A stretch of DNA of 46,747 nucleotides from Prosthecobacter debontii. Lineage in GTDB: Bacteria; Verrucomicrobiota; Verrucomicrobiia; Chthoniobacterales; Chthoniobacteraceae. Of this stretch, positions 1 to 8,298 are shown in pieces (within the stretch, counting starts at the first letter, position 1; each line of letters begins with the position of its first letter). The translations under genes and the position numbers were made by a program. The stretch covers positions 1-46,747 of the forward strand of contig CAMDQC010000022.1 of assembly GCA_945905735.1 (NCBI GenBank). The letters are read 5' to 3'. Under the pieces are notes generated by a model. It worked only from the letters and a program-made list of their open reading frames with translations, made no database searches and had not been told where the DNA came from.

Positions 1-585
1 GATGCGCCAGACGGTGTGCTGGATGCCATCGGGTGCGGTGAAATCGTAAGTCGGCGTTCCCTTTTGCTGCGCAGCAATAAGGGCATCGATCTCCGGCTGT
101 CCACGATACGTGAGGAAGACGGGGCCGGTCTCGGCGCTCAGTGTGCCGATGAGTTTGGTGCGGTCGTCTTCTTTGTCTTTCCGCGTCTTCTCGTGCTTTT
201 TGATGATGTCTTTCGCATTCGGATTCTCCGCGCGTTCGTGGACGTAATCATCGACGTGGCAGACAGCGGCGAGGCCCGTCTGCGTGTGCGCGCCCATGCG
301 CTGTTGGTAGAGATAAATGGCGGGCGCACTCTCGCGGCGGAGAGCGCCCACGGATTGCAGGCGCTCGAAGTTTTTCTTCGCCTGAGCATAGACCGCATCG
401 GAGTAGGGATTTGTGTCGGCTGGTAGTTCCAGTTCTGCACGATCCACGCGGAGAAGAGTGTTTGGTTTCCCCTCGGCCAGCACGCGGGCCTCCTCAGTAT
501 TCAGGACATCATACGGGACGCAGGCAATGTCTGCGACTTGAGCGGGATCGGGCACGAGGCCTTGAAAAGCACGGATTCGGAGCAT
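1..585 (-). CDS. DUF1015 family protein (3' end outside window)
   Basis: My own translation from the ATG at 585 runs open to the first base of the window (195 codons). It begins MLRIRAFQGLVPDP and contains the features I know from DUF1015: an early ACVPYDVLNTEEA segment, LLRVDRAELELP, the IYLYQQRMG stretch with a following TGLAAVCHVDDY, and the charged IIKKHEKTRKDKEDDRTK stretch. The molecular function of DUF1015 is not established; in several phyla it lies near serine-biosynthesis genes, which cannot be checked here because the gene continues off the window. It lies 80 nt downstream of gspE on the same strand and could be co-transcribed. Identification is from family memory and is fairly secure; the missing C-terminal half is the main limit. 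Confidence 0.8.
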   Translation of the reverse strand, partial: MLRIRAFQGLVPDPAQVADIACVPYDVLNTEEARVLAEGKPNTLLRVDRAELELPADTNPYSDAVYAQAKKNFERLQSVGALRRESAPAIYLYQQRMGAHTQTGLAAVCHVDDYVHERAENPNAKDIIKKHEKTRKDKEDDRTKLIGTLSAETGPVFLTYRGQPEIDALIAAQQKGTPTYDFTAPDGIQHTVWRI

Positions 586-665
586 AGAGCGGGGGAGAAA
601 AGGGGATACGCAGAAAAGTTCAACGTCATTCCGGCGCGGCGCGGTAATTTTTTGTAAGTGGGCGA

Positions 666-2378
666 CTAATCCGTCTCCGACATGTCGTCGTCGGATTGTG
701 TGACGCGGACGATTTCCTCCACGGTCGTCTGGCCTTTCATCACGCGACGCCAGCCGTCGGTGCGGAGGGTTTCCATTCCGTCGCTGATGGCGCGGACCTT
801 GAGCGCGTTGCCGGTTTCTTTCCGGATGATCATGCGGCGGAGGTTTTCGTTGACGACGCAGACTTCAAAAATGGCGCGGCGGCCTCGATAGCCGGTTTGG
901 CGGCAGGTGTCGCAGCCTTTGCCTTTGTAGAATTTCCCGCCGGGTGGGGGCTCGAAGCCGAGGCTCTTTATATAGTCGAGGTCGTAGGCGGCTTCGACGC
1001 GGCACTCGGTGCAGATGGTGCGGACGAGGCGCTGGGCCTGAAAGCAGCGGACGACGCTGGCGAGGAGGAAGGGCTCGATGCCCATGTCGGTGAGTCGGGT
1101 GATGCCGGAGACTGCGTCGTTTGTATGCAGCGTGGAGAAGACGAGATGCCCGGTCATGGCAGCGCGGATGGCGATTTCCGCTGTCTCGAAATCGCGGATT
1201 TCTCCGACCATGACGATGTTCGGGTCTTGGCGGAGGATGGCGCGGAGGCCGTTGGCAAAAGTGAGGCCGATGTCGGGCTTCACGTCGATCTGCGAGATAC
1301 CGGGGAGGCGGTATTCGACGGGCTCTTCGACGGTGATGATGCGGCGCGTCGGCTGGTTGATGCTAGAAAGGAACGAGTAGAGCGACGTGGATTTTCCCGA
1401 GCCGGTGGGTCCAGTGACGAGGATGATTCCGTTTGGCAGGGCGAGCATGTTTTTCATCTGCGCCATCTGGAAGTCGCCCATGTCGAGCCGGTCGAGGCCG
1501 AAGGTGAGCGTCTCGGTGCGGGAGAGGAGGCGGAGGGAAATGGACTCGCCGTTTACCGTGGGGATGGTGGAAACGCGGACGTCAATCGCGCCTGCTTGGG
1601 TGGTCAAATTGATGCGTCCATCCTGCGGCAGACGGCGCTCGGCGATGTCCATGTGCGCCATGACTTTGAGGCGGGAGATGATGGCGCTTTGGAGGACGCG
1701 GAGCTGCGGTGGGACGGCGATGGGGTGAAGGATGCCGTCAATGCGGTAGCGGATGCGGAGGTCGTTTTCGAGCGGCTCGACGTGGATGTCGGTGGCGCGC
1801 TCGGTGATGGCTTCGCGGATGACTTGGTTGACGAATTTGACGACGCTGGCCTCGGGGTCGTCGCTGGTGATGTCGAGCGTGGAGTCTTGCTCGATGGCGT
1901 CGTAGGCGCGGTTGTTTTTGAGGATTTCCTCGAAGACATCGGCCCCGACGCCGTAGGCCGTTCGGAGAGCCCGGAGGAGCTGGGTGCGCGGGGTGAGTTG
2001 CCAGCGGATTTTTTTGCCAGCGAGCTGTTGGGTGACGAGCTTTCGGGCGGTCTGATTAAATACGTCGTAGGTGGCGAGGGTGATGACGCCTGCTTCGTCC
2101 TGCGAGATGGGGAGGATGTGGTGCTTAAAGACGATGCGGCCCGAGATGAGCTGGAGTGTCTGGCGGTCCACATTCGCGCCATCGATGGGCTCGACGGGCG
2201 TGCGGAAGATGCGCCCGAGTTCGGCGGTGAGTTTAGACTCGTCCACCTTGCCGGAATTCAGCGCCTCGACGGTCCAAGTGCTGCCTGCGGGCGGCTTGAG
2301 GGCGAGAAGCTCGGCGGCGGTGGCGTCGTCGCAGCCCGCCGCGAGCAGGGCTTCGAGCAAAGAGCGTAGCTGGCTCAT
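666..2378 (-). CDS. gspE: GspE/PilB-type secretion ATPase
   Basis: Hexameric AAA-type ATPase that powers pseudopilus or pilus assembly from the cytoplasmic face of the inner membrane. The 570-residue protein has an N-terminal GspE_N-like domain (about 1-150), then the ATPase core: Walker A GPTGSGKS at 323-330, an Asp box IITVEEPVEY near 347-356, Walker B IVMVGEIRD near 388-396 and a His box HLVFSTLHTND near 411-421. A zinc module follows as C456-x2-C459 and C489-x2-C492, typical of GspE/PilB and absent from PilT. The length is normal. The ATG follows the gspD stop codon with no spacer (TAA then ATG), so the two genes are almost certainly one transcript. No GspF-like platform protein or pseudopilin follows. 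GspE and PilB cannot be separated on sequence alone here. Confidence 0.93.
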   Translation of the reverse strand: MSQLRSLLEALLAAGCDDATAAELLALKPPAGSTWTVEALNSGKVDESKLTAELGRIFRTPVEPIDGANVDRQTLQLISGRIVFKHHILPISQDEAGVITLATYDVFNQTARKLVTQQLAGKKIRWQLTPRTQLLRALRTAYGVGADVFEEILKNNRAYDAIEQDSTLDITSDDPEASVVKFVNQVIREAITERATDIHVEPLENDLRIRYRIDGILHPIAVPPQLRVLQSAIISRLKVMAHMDIAERRLPQDGRINLTTQAGAIDVRVSTIPTVNGESISLRLLSRTETLTFGLDRLDMGDFQMAQMKNMLALPNGIILVTGPTGSGKSTSLYSFLSSINQPTRRIITVEEPVEYRLPGISQIDVKPDIGLTFANGLRAILRQDPNIVMVGEIRDFETAEIAIRAAMTGHLVFSTLHTNDAVSGITRLTDMGIEPFLLASVVRCFQAQRLVRTICTECRVEAAYDLDYIKSLGFEPPPGGKFYKGKGCDTCRQTGYRGRRAIFEVCVVNENLRRMIIRKETGNALKVRAISDGMETLRTDGWRRVMKGQTTVEEIVRVTQSDDDMSETD

Positions 2379-4952
2379 TTAGCGACGGAGCTGGGGATTA
2401 CTGACGCGAACGGCAGGCGCGGGCTTGAGGACTTTGGCCTTGGGGATTTTCTCGCGCATATTGGCGTTGTAGATGGCACTTTCGAGGTCGGGCGGGATGT
2501 TCATCGGCTCCAGATGTTTCTCGCGGAGCTGGACGGCTTCGAGCGGTCCATCCGTTACGACGGGGCGGAGCATGATGACGAGTTCGGTGCGAGTTTTGGC
2601 CTTTGATTTCTTGCCGAAAAGTCCGCCGATGAGTGGGATATTATGCAGCTTGTTGATGCCGCCAGAGTCGTTGGAATTGGACTCTTTAATGAGCCCGCCG
2701 AGGATGAGGGTGGAGTTGTTCGGCACGGAGACGTTGGTCTTCAGTGACCGCTGCGAGATGGTTGGGATGTCGTTGTTATCAATCCGCACGGAGCCGGAAC
2801 GCTCGGAGATGTTCTGGACGATCTCCATCGAGACTTCACGGTCTTGATTGATGAGCGGGACGACATCGAGCTTGAGCTGGATGGGCTTGAACTGAATCTG
2901 CGTCGAGGATTGGGGCGTGGTGCCGTTGGTATTGCCGGTGAAGGACGTGAGCGAACTCGTGGGCACGGGAACCTCCTCGCCGCTGGTGATGGTCGCCTTT
3001 TTGTTGTTCTTCGTGAAGATGCTCGGGCGGGTGATCACGCGGAAGCGATTGGTCGTCTCTAGCGCCTTCAGCACCGCGTCGAACGAGTTGCCCGCCATGA
3101 CAAATCCGCCGAGGCCGCCGCTGCCGGCGGTGAGTGCGCGGGTGATGTTTTGCTGCGAGATGAGGTTGTTCAGATTCAGGATCGGCTGGTCCGTGCCGGA
3201 AAAGCCGAGCGGTGCTGTGCTCGTGCCAGTGGGAGGAGTGCCGGTGCCCGCACCATTGAGAAGGCCGCCGTTGCGGAGGATGTAATCCATGCCGTAGCTC
3301 TCGTCGTCCTTGAGCGTGAGTTCACCGATGACTGTGTAGATCATCACATGCTGTGGTCGGACATCGAGCTGGTCTATGAGGGCAAAGACTTTTTCTTTAA
3401 TATCCGCAGCACCGATGACGACGACGCTGTTGTTTAGACGGTCGCCGATGATGGTGCCGTTTTTCAGCTCTTGAACGAGCGGCGTGCTTTCGCGGTCGCC
3501 GGTGGAGAGAGATTCTTCGACGTTGGTGCCACCACCGCCACCGAGGCTGCTGTTGCTGCCAAAACGGTTGTTGCCGTTGTTATTGTTCAAATTGTTGTTC
3601 GTATTCGTCTGGCCGGGGCGCTGGCCTGCGGCTCCCGCCGCGCCGCCCGTGCTGCCGCCGCCTTCGCGCTCGCCGGGGTCTTTGATGGCTGCGACGACGG
3701 CGTCCATGACTTCCTCCACCGGGCGGAACTTAAGCGCGCGGGTGGCGGGTATGTTCAGCTTCACATCCATGTCGTATTCTTTGATGAGCGGCTTGATGAC
3801 TTTCATCGCCACGGGGCGCGCGACGACGTGGATGCGGTTGGTCCGTTTATCCGCAGTGATTTTGACTTTGCCGACGACGATATTGTCCTCCGTGCCGATG
3901 CCTCCGCTGAACTCAAAGGAGACATTCCCTTCGTTCGCTGCCGCATTTGGATTGGGCACGCCGCCGGGGAGCGGGTTGCCATCGGGGCCAGTGACGGTCC
4001 GCTGCACGCGGTTGGGCTGGCCGGGCTGACCGGGGGTGCCGGTCTGCTGCTGGGTTTTCTCAAAGAGCTTCTCCAGCGCCGTGACGACGTCTTCCGCTTT
4101 CGCGTGCTCCAGCGTGAGGAACTCGCTCACGACTTCCGCTGGCTTGGTATCAATCGCTTTGACGATGCGGATGAGCGTGCGGATGAGCGATGAGTTCTCC
4201 GAGACGAGCAAGGCATTCGCTTTAGGCAGGGGCAGCACGCTCATCACCTGAGTCGCACCAGCTACGAGAATCTCTCCCTTAATGAGCGCCGCCAGCTCCG
4301 TCGGGTCGGCCCATTCGAGCTTGAAGAGATACGTCACCACTTGCTCGTTCTCGGGGAGCATCTCCTCACGATCAATGAACGGGATGCCGACGCTCTTCGG
4401 GTTGATGCCGCCGCCGGAAACCTTCCAAATGTGGGCATCTGTCGTAGGGGAAAGCACGATACCGTTCATCAAAAGGGTCATCTCAAGTAGCTTAATTAGT
4501 TCACTCTTCGGCACCTTCTCGGAGAGGTGGAAATTGATCGTCCCCAGAGGCGCATTGCCCATGATGTAATGCCGACCATTGCCCACCCACTTTTCGAGAT
4601 CGCGAATCACGTTTGCTGCATCTGCGCCGACGTATTCCACCTGCACGAGTTCCTCCCCATTCGGCACTGCCGCTGGGTTTGGATTTGCCACCGTCGCCCC
4701 TGGGACTGCCGGGACCACCGCCGGAGCGCCGAGCACGGGTGCTGCCGGAGCACCGGGAACGACTGGATTGGCCTGCGGCGTTGTCGGAGCAGGGACCGGA
4801 GGTGGAACCTGAGCAAAAGCAGACGTAGCGAGAATGATCGAAGAAAGAATAGATGGCCGCAACACGCCGCGCGGTGTAGTCGCCCGATTCGGCGAGGTCA
4901 ACTGTAGTCGCTGGAAGATTGGCAGCGAGAAAAGGCAAGATGGGAATGACAT
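2379..4952 (-). CDS. gspD: GspD/PulD-type outer membrane secretin
   Basis: Forms the outer-membrane ring of a type II secretion or type IV pilus machine. I start it at the ATG at 4952 (857 residues); an in-frame ATG at 5036 is also open but would push the hydrophobic signal segment (ILSSIILATSAFAQ, residues about 34-48) further inward. After a Pro/Ala-rich linker come N0/N1-type modules (about 95-320), an N-domain interrupted by a Pro/Gly insert, an Asn/Gly low-complexity loop (QTNTNNNLNNNNGNN) and the C-terminal secretin domain. The latter holds ILGGLIKES and the conserved IPLIGGLFG followed by ELVIMLRP. The length is somewhat above a typical GspD because of the linkers. The stop codon abuts gspE. 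No clear Shine-Dalgarno precedes 4952. GspD versus PilQ is undecided; the absence of AMIN domains favours GspD. Confidence 0.9.
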   Translation of the reverse strand: MSFPSCLFSLPIFQRLQLTSPNRATTPRGVLRPSILSSIILATSAFAQVPPPVPAPTTPQANPVVPGAPAAPVLGAPAVVPAVPGATVANPNPAAVPNGEELVQVEYVGADAANVIRDLEKWVGNGRHYIMGNAPLGTINFHLSEKVPKSELIKLLEMTLLMNGIVLSPTTDAHIWKVSGGGINPKSVGIPFIDREEMLPENEQVVTYLFKLEWADPTELAALIKGEILVAGATQVMSVLPLPKANALLVSENSSLIRTLIRIVKAIDTKPAEVVSEFLTLEHAKAEDVVTALEKLFEKTQQQTGTPGQPGQPNRVQRTVTGPDGNPLPGGVPNPNAAANEGNVSFEFSGGIGTEDNIVVGKVKITADKRTNRIHVVARPVAMKVIKPLIKEYDMDVKLNIPATRALKFRPVEEVMDAVVAAIKDPGEREGGGSTGGAAGAAGQRPGQTNTNNNLNNNNGNNRFGSNSSLGGGGGTNVEESLSTGDRESTPLVQELKNGTIIGDRLNNSVVVIGAADIKEKVFALIDQLDVRPQHVMIYTVIGELTLKDDESYGMDYILRNGGLLNGAGTGTPPTGTSTAPLGFSGTDQPILNLNNLISQQNITRALTAGSGGLGGFVMAGNSFDAVLKALETTNRFRVITRPSIFTKNNKKATITSGEEVPVPTSSLTSFTGNTNGTTPQSSTQIQFKPIQLKLDVVPLINQDREVSMEIVQNISERSGSVRIDNNDIPTISQRSLKTNVSVPNNSTLILGGLIKESNSNDSGGINKLHNIPLIGGLFGKKSKAKTRTELVIMLRPVVTDGPLEAVQLREKHLEPMNIPPDLESAIYNANMREKIPKAKVLKPAPAVRVSNPQLRR

Positions 4953-5100
4953 GGATTTAGTAAACACACCGCGCCCCGAAAGGTCGCACGGATCATTCGG
5001 TGAGACATGCCTCACGCCGTCACGTTCAAAGCCCAAAGCCGCCCCACACGGGGAAATGACTTGGAAACATCGGGGGATAAGGCACTATCCGGGACTTTCA

Positions 5101-6168
5101 ATGGCTCGGACGATTCTGTCATTCATCGCCTTTTTCGCGTTACTCGCGGTATCTCATGCTTCGGATTGGGTTCTCTACTCGGTCGGAGGGCGGGACTATA
5201 TTTCCATGGGGAATGTGGCGGATTTTTACGGCCTCAAAAAGGTGCAGCGCGAGGGGAACGAGGTTATTGCATCGAGTAATTCACGCAGCCTCCGGGCGGC
5301 GGCGGGTTCGGTGGAGTTCTTCATTAACAATCTCAAATTCATCCTCAGCTACCCCATCGTCGAACACAACGGACAGCTCTGCATCTCGCGGATGGACCTC
5401 GTGAAACTCGTCGAGCCCGTCATGCGCCCCAGCCGCATCAAAAACTCCGTGCCCATCGACACCGTCGTCCTCGACGCCGGCCACGGCGGGCACGACAGCG
5501 GGGCGACTTCGATCTACGGCGCGGAAAAGAACTACACCCTCGATACCGTCCTCCGCGCAAAAGAACTCCTCCGTGCCGCTGGCTACAAAGTCATCCTCAC
5601 CCGCAGCACCGACGACTTCATCCCGCTCGACGACCGCGCCGCCATCGCCAGCGCGCAGAAGTCCGCCATCTTCATCTCTATCCACTTCAACCACGGTGGA
5701 ATGGGCACCGGCGTAGAATCCTACACCCTCGCTCCGTGCGGTGTGCCGAGCATGATGGCCGACGGCCCGGCAGTCTCCGACTTCCGCGAATGCAGGGGCA
5801 ACTCCCGCGACCAGGAGAACATGGCCCTCGCCACCGCTTCACACGCCGCCCTTGTGATGAAAACGCGCATGGCCGACCGCGGCCTAAAGCGCGCCCGCTT
5901 CGTCGTCATCCGCGACATCACCATCCCCGGCGTGCTCATCGAAGGCGGCTTCCTCAGCAACCCGACCGACGCTAAACTCATCGCCACCTCGCTCTACCGC
6001 CAGACGCTCGCCTCCTCCGTCCTGCAAGCCGTGGAAAACTACCGCAAAGCCGTCGGCACGCAGTCTGCCGCCGTGGCAGAAACGAAGAAACAGCCGACGA
6101 AAAAGCCGACTCAAAAGAGCGGCAGCAAGCCCGCCCCCATTGATCCGCCGTCAAGCGAGACGAATTAA
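5101..6168 (+). CDS. N-acetylmuramoyl-L-alanine amidase (Amidase_3), exported
   Basis: Zinc amidase that cuts the amide bond between N-acetylmuramic acid and the stem peptide in the periplasm. The start at 5101 is chosen because it puts a signal peptide (MARTILSFIAFFALLAVSHA) at the N terminus; the frame is open further upstream but that part has no signal or homology. Of 355 residues, about 20-115 form a small beta domain resembling the copper-amine-oxidase-N / stalk modules often found before Amidase_3. The catalytic domain runs from about 120 to 320, with zinc ligands H128 (DAGHGG), E142 and H195 (ISIHFN) and the catalytic E281 (LIEGGFLSN). A Lys/Pro-rich tail ends the protein. Its stop overlaps the convergent transporter gene by 4 nt. 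It is divergent from gspD across a 148-nt gap. Confidence 0.92.
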   Translation: MARTILSFIAFFALLAVSHASDWVLYSVGGRDYISMGNVADFYGLKKVQREGNEVIASSNSRSLRAAAGSVEFFINNLKFILSYPIVEHNGQLCISRMDLVKLVEPVMRPSRIKNSVPIDTVVLDAGHGGHDSGATSIYGAEKNYTLDTVLRAKELLRAAGYKVILTRSTDDFIPLDDRAAIASAQKSAIFISIHFNHGGMGTGVESYTLAPCGVPSMMADGPAVSDFRECRGNSRDQENMALATASHAALVMKTRMADRGLKRARFVVIRDITIPGVLIEGGFLSNPTDAKLIATSLYRQTLASSVLQAVENYRKAVGTQSAAVAETKKQPTKKPTQKSGSKPAPIDPPSSETN

Positions 6169-7091
6169 GCGTTCGGCTTCGGATGCACGAGGTCGTGCTC
6201 TTCCAGCGGCTCTAAGTGCGTGTGGACATCGGCGAACGGAAGGATGCGTTGGCTCAGAGTTTCTTCGATCTCCGTCGCCATCCGGTGCGCTGTGGTCAGC
6301 GGAGTGGCGTTGGGGAAAAGAAGATGCACGTCGATGATGTGCCCGTCGCCGTTGTGCCGGTGCCGCAGTTCGTGAAAGGCGATGCCGCGCCGCGTGGTTT
6401 CTTCCGTCAGGATGGCCTCGATCTTTTCCGTCGTCTTGGGGTCCGCTTCATCGAGCAGACCGGACACGCTTTCCCGCATCAGGCCGTAGCCGGACCACAG
6501 GATATTGAGCGCCATGACGATGCCGATGATCGGGTCCACCGCCCGCCAACTCGTCAGCATCGTCAGCCCCACACCGATGAGTACGCCGAGGCTCGTCCAG
6601 CAGTCCGTGAGGACGTGCTTTCCATTGGCGACGAGGATCAGCGAATTGCGCCGCCGCCCCACGCCGATGAGGTAGGCACCCAGTGCGCCGTTGATGAGAG
6701 TGGCGGCGAGCGTGAGCAGCCCGCCAGTGCCGAGGTTGTGTAAAGCGTGCCCGGAAATCCAATCGCGCACCGCCGCGAAGATAATGAAGCACGCCGCCAG
6801 CGCGATCAGCCCGCCCTCAAACCCAGCGGAGAAAAATCCGATCTTTGAGTGCCCGTACGGGTGGTCCTTGTCCGCAGGCTTCAGCGACAGCCGCATACTA
6901 AATGATGCAAACGCCACAGCCGCCACATGGACCACGGATTCCGCCGCGTCGCTGAGGATGGCAGCGGAGCCCGTCAGCCAATACGCGCCCACTTTCAACA
7001 CAAGCATGAGCACCCCGATGACGAGCGAAAGGTTCATACTCCAGAGCAAGTCCCTCCGGTGCTCGGGGCTTTTGGCGAGTGGTCTATCCAT
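6165..7091 (-). CDS. Cation diffusion facilitator (CDF) transporter
   Basis: Inner-membrane exporter of divalent metal ions (Zn, Fe, Mn or Cd class; the substrate cannot be told). The frame is open to 7490 but the ATG at 7091 gives a normal 308-residue CDF that starts just before the first transmembrane helix. Visible elements are TM helix 1 (LVIGVLMLVLKVGAYWL), the helix-2 metal-site region AAILSDAAES, further helices, and a helix-5 GKHVLTDCWTS stretch matching the second His/Asp pair of the site. The cytoplasmic ZT-dimer domain at the C terminus (about 215-300) has many histidines (FHELRHRHNGDGH, DVHTHLE). The 3' end overlaps the amidase stop by 4 nt, tail to tail. It is divergent from the sialidase-like gene. 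Confidence 0.9.
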   Translation of the reverse strand: MDRPLAKSPEHRRDLLWSMNLSLVIGVLMLVLKVGAYWLTGSAAILSDAAESVVHVAAVAFASFSMRLSLKPADKDHPYGHSKIGFFSAGFEGGLIALAACFIIFAAVRDWISGHALHNLGTGGLLTLAATLINGALGAYLIGVGRRRNSLILVANGKHVLTDCWTSLGVLIGVGLTMLTSWRAVDPIIGIVMALNILWSGYGLMRESVSGLLDEADPKTTEKIEAILTEETTRRGIAFHELRHRHNGDGHIIDVHLLFPNATPLTTAHRMATEIEETLSQRILPFADVHTHLEPLEEHDLVHPKPNA

Positions 7092-7209
7092 TATGCGCGA
7101 TACGCTACCGAGCGACCCCCACACCGCCGAGGAACATTTTGTATCGGCTCCGTGAATTATTCGCGCACCGGGCCAAAGACACAGCGAGATACAGCGATTG
7201 ATCGGCACC

Positions 7210-8247
7210 ATGCACACCATCCGCCTTTCCATCCTTTTCATCGCAGCATTCGCACGGCTGGATGCTGCGGACCCGGCGATATTGCGCTCCGAGTTCATCT
7301 TCGACCCGAACCCCGTCCCGAGCTGCCACGCCACGACCTTGGTGGAGGCGAAGGACCACTCCCTCGTCGCCGCGTGGTTCGCCGGCACGGCGGAGGGGAA
7401 GGACGACGTCGGGATTTGGTCCTCCCGGCTCAGCGAGGGAAAATGGACCGTCCCCGTGGAGGTCGCCACCGGCGTGCAGACAGACGGCAAACGCCTCCCG
7501 TGCTGGAACCCCGTCCTCTTTCAGCCACGCGAAGGCGCGCTCATGCTCTTCTACAAAGTCGGCCCGTCGCCGAGCGCATGGTGGGGGATGCTCCGCACGA
7601 GTGTAGATAATGGGCTGACGTGGAGCGAACCCACGCGCCTCCCCGAGAACATCCTCGGCCCCATCAAAAACAAACCCGTCCAGCTCCCCGACGGCTCCAT
7701 CCTTTGCAGCAGCAGCGCCGAGGGGCTGAGGCCGCCGCCCGCTTGGCAGATTCACTTCGAGCGCAGCGCCGATGCGGGCAAAACTTGGCAGTTCATTCCC
7801 GTCCCACAGCCCGACGGCAGCCCCGCCGCCATCCAGCCCAGCATCCTCTTTCTCGGCGGCGAAAAACTCATGGCGCTCGGGCGCACCCGAGTCAGTAAAG
7901 TATTCTCCACCACCTCCGCCGACCTCGGGAAAACATGGTCGCCTCTCACGCTGCTCGATTTACCCAACCCCAGCGCGGGCACCGACGCCGTGACGCTGAA
8001 GGACGGGCGGCATCTCCTTATCTACAACCACACCGCCAGCGGACGCAGCCCGCTCAACCTCGCCATCAGCCGCGACGGGCTAAAATGGGACGCCGCCCTC
8101 GTGCTGGAAGACGAACCGAGGATGGAGTTCAGCTACCCCGCCATCATCCAAACAAGCGACGGCCTCATCCACGCCACCTACACATGGAAGCGCAAGCTGG
8201 CTAAGCACGTCGTCATCGACCCGGCAAAGCTGGGCGAGCGAGAATGA
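7210..8247 (+). CDS. Exported sialidase/BNR-repeat family protein
   Basis: Predicted six-bladed beta-propeller glycosidase-like protein acting outside the cytoplasm. The ATG at 7210 gives a signal peptide (MHTIRLSILFIAAFARLDAA) and 345 residues; a TTG at 7198 is the only longer alternative. Three clear Asp boxes (S-x-D-x-G-x-T-W) are present: SVDNGLTW near residue 130, SADAGKTW near 184 and SADLGKTW near 235, with a degenerate fourth (SRDGLKW). An early region CHATTLVEAKDHSLVAAWF matches the first strands of the BNR/neuraminidase-2 family. That family contains few proven sialidases, so true sialic-acid specificity is not shown. The stop codon lies inside a repeat element, after which the sugar-acid dehydratase gene starts, so the two may be co-expressed. 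Confidence 0.83.
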   Translation: MHTIRLSILFIAAFARLDAADPAILRSEFIFDPNPVPSCHATTLVEAKDHSLVAAWFAGTAEGKDDVGIWSSRLSEGKWTVPVEVATGVQTDGKRLPCWNPVLFQPREGALMLFYKVGPSPSAWWGMLRTSVDNGLTWSEPTRLPENILGPIKNKPVQLPDGSILCSSSAEGLRPPPAWQIHFERSADAGKTWQFIPVPQPDGSPAAIQPSILFLGGEKLMALGRTRVSKVFSTTSADLGKTWSPLTLLDLPNPSAGTDAVTLKDGRHLLIYNHTASGRSPLNLAISRDGLKWDAALVLEDEPRMEFSYPAIIQTSDGLIHATYTWKRKLAKHVVIDPAKLGERE

Positions 8248-8286
8248 CGAATCCACGCTTGCGTTCGTCATTCGTCATTCGTCATT
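8243..8286. repeat. Intergenic hairpin plus 7-nt-period repeat, copy 1
   Basis: AATGACGAA (8243-8251) is the exact inverse of TTCGTCATT (8264-8272), giving a 9-bp stem with a 12-nt loop. TTCGTCATT then recurs at 8271-8279 and 8278-8286, so three copies overlap with a period of 7 nt. The TGA stop of the upstream gene lies inside the left arm. A second element with identical arms and the same three-copy run is at 22258-22299. Confidence 0.85.
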
Positions 8287-8298
8287 TCCCCCGCCACC

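Noticed and set aside
630..660. GC-rich run followed by six T between DUF1015 and gspE
   Set aside because: It points in the plus direction while both genes are on the minus strand, and the stem would be too short.
696..2369. Long plus-strand frame (557 codons) opposite gspE
   Set aside because: Antisense shadow caused by high GC; its translation is rich in Gly/Asp/Ala without motifs, while the minus strand encodes a clear ATPase.
4953..5036. Upstream extension of gspD to the ATG at 5036
   Set aside because: It would add 28 polar residues before the signal segment; the ATG at 4952 fits export better.
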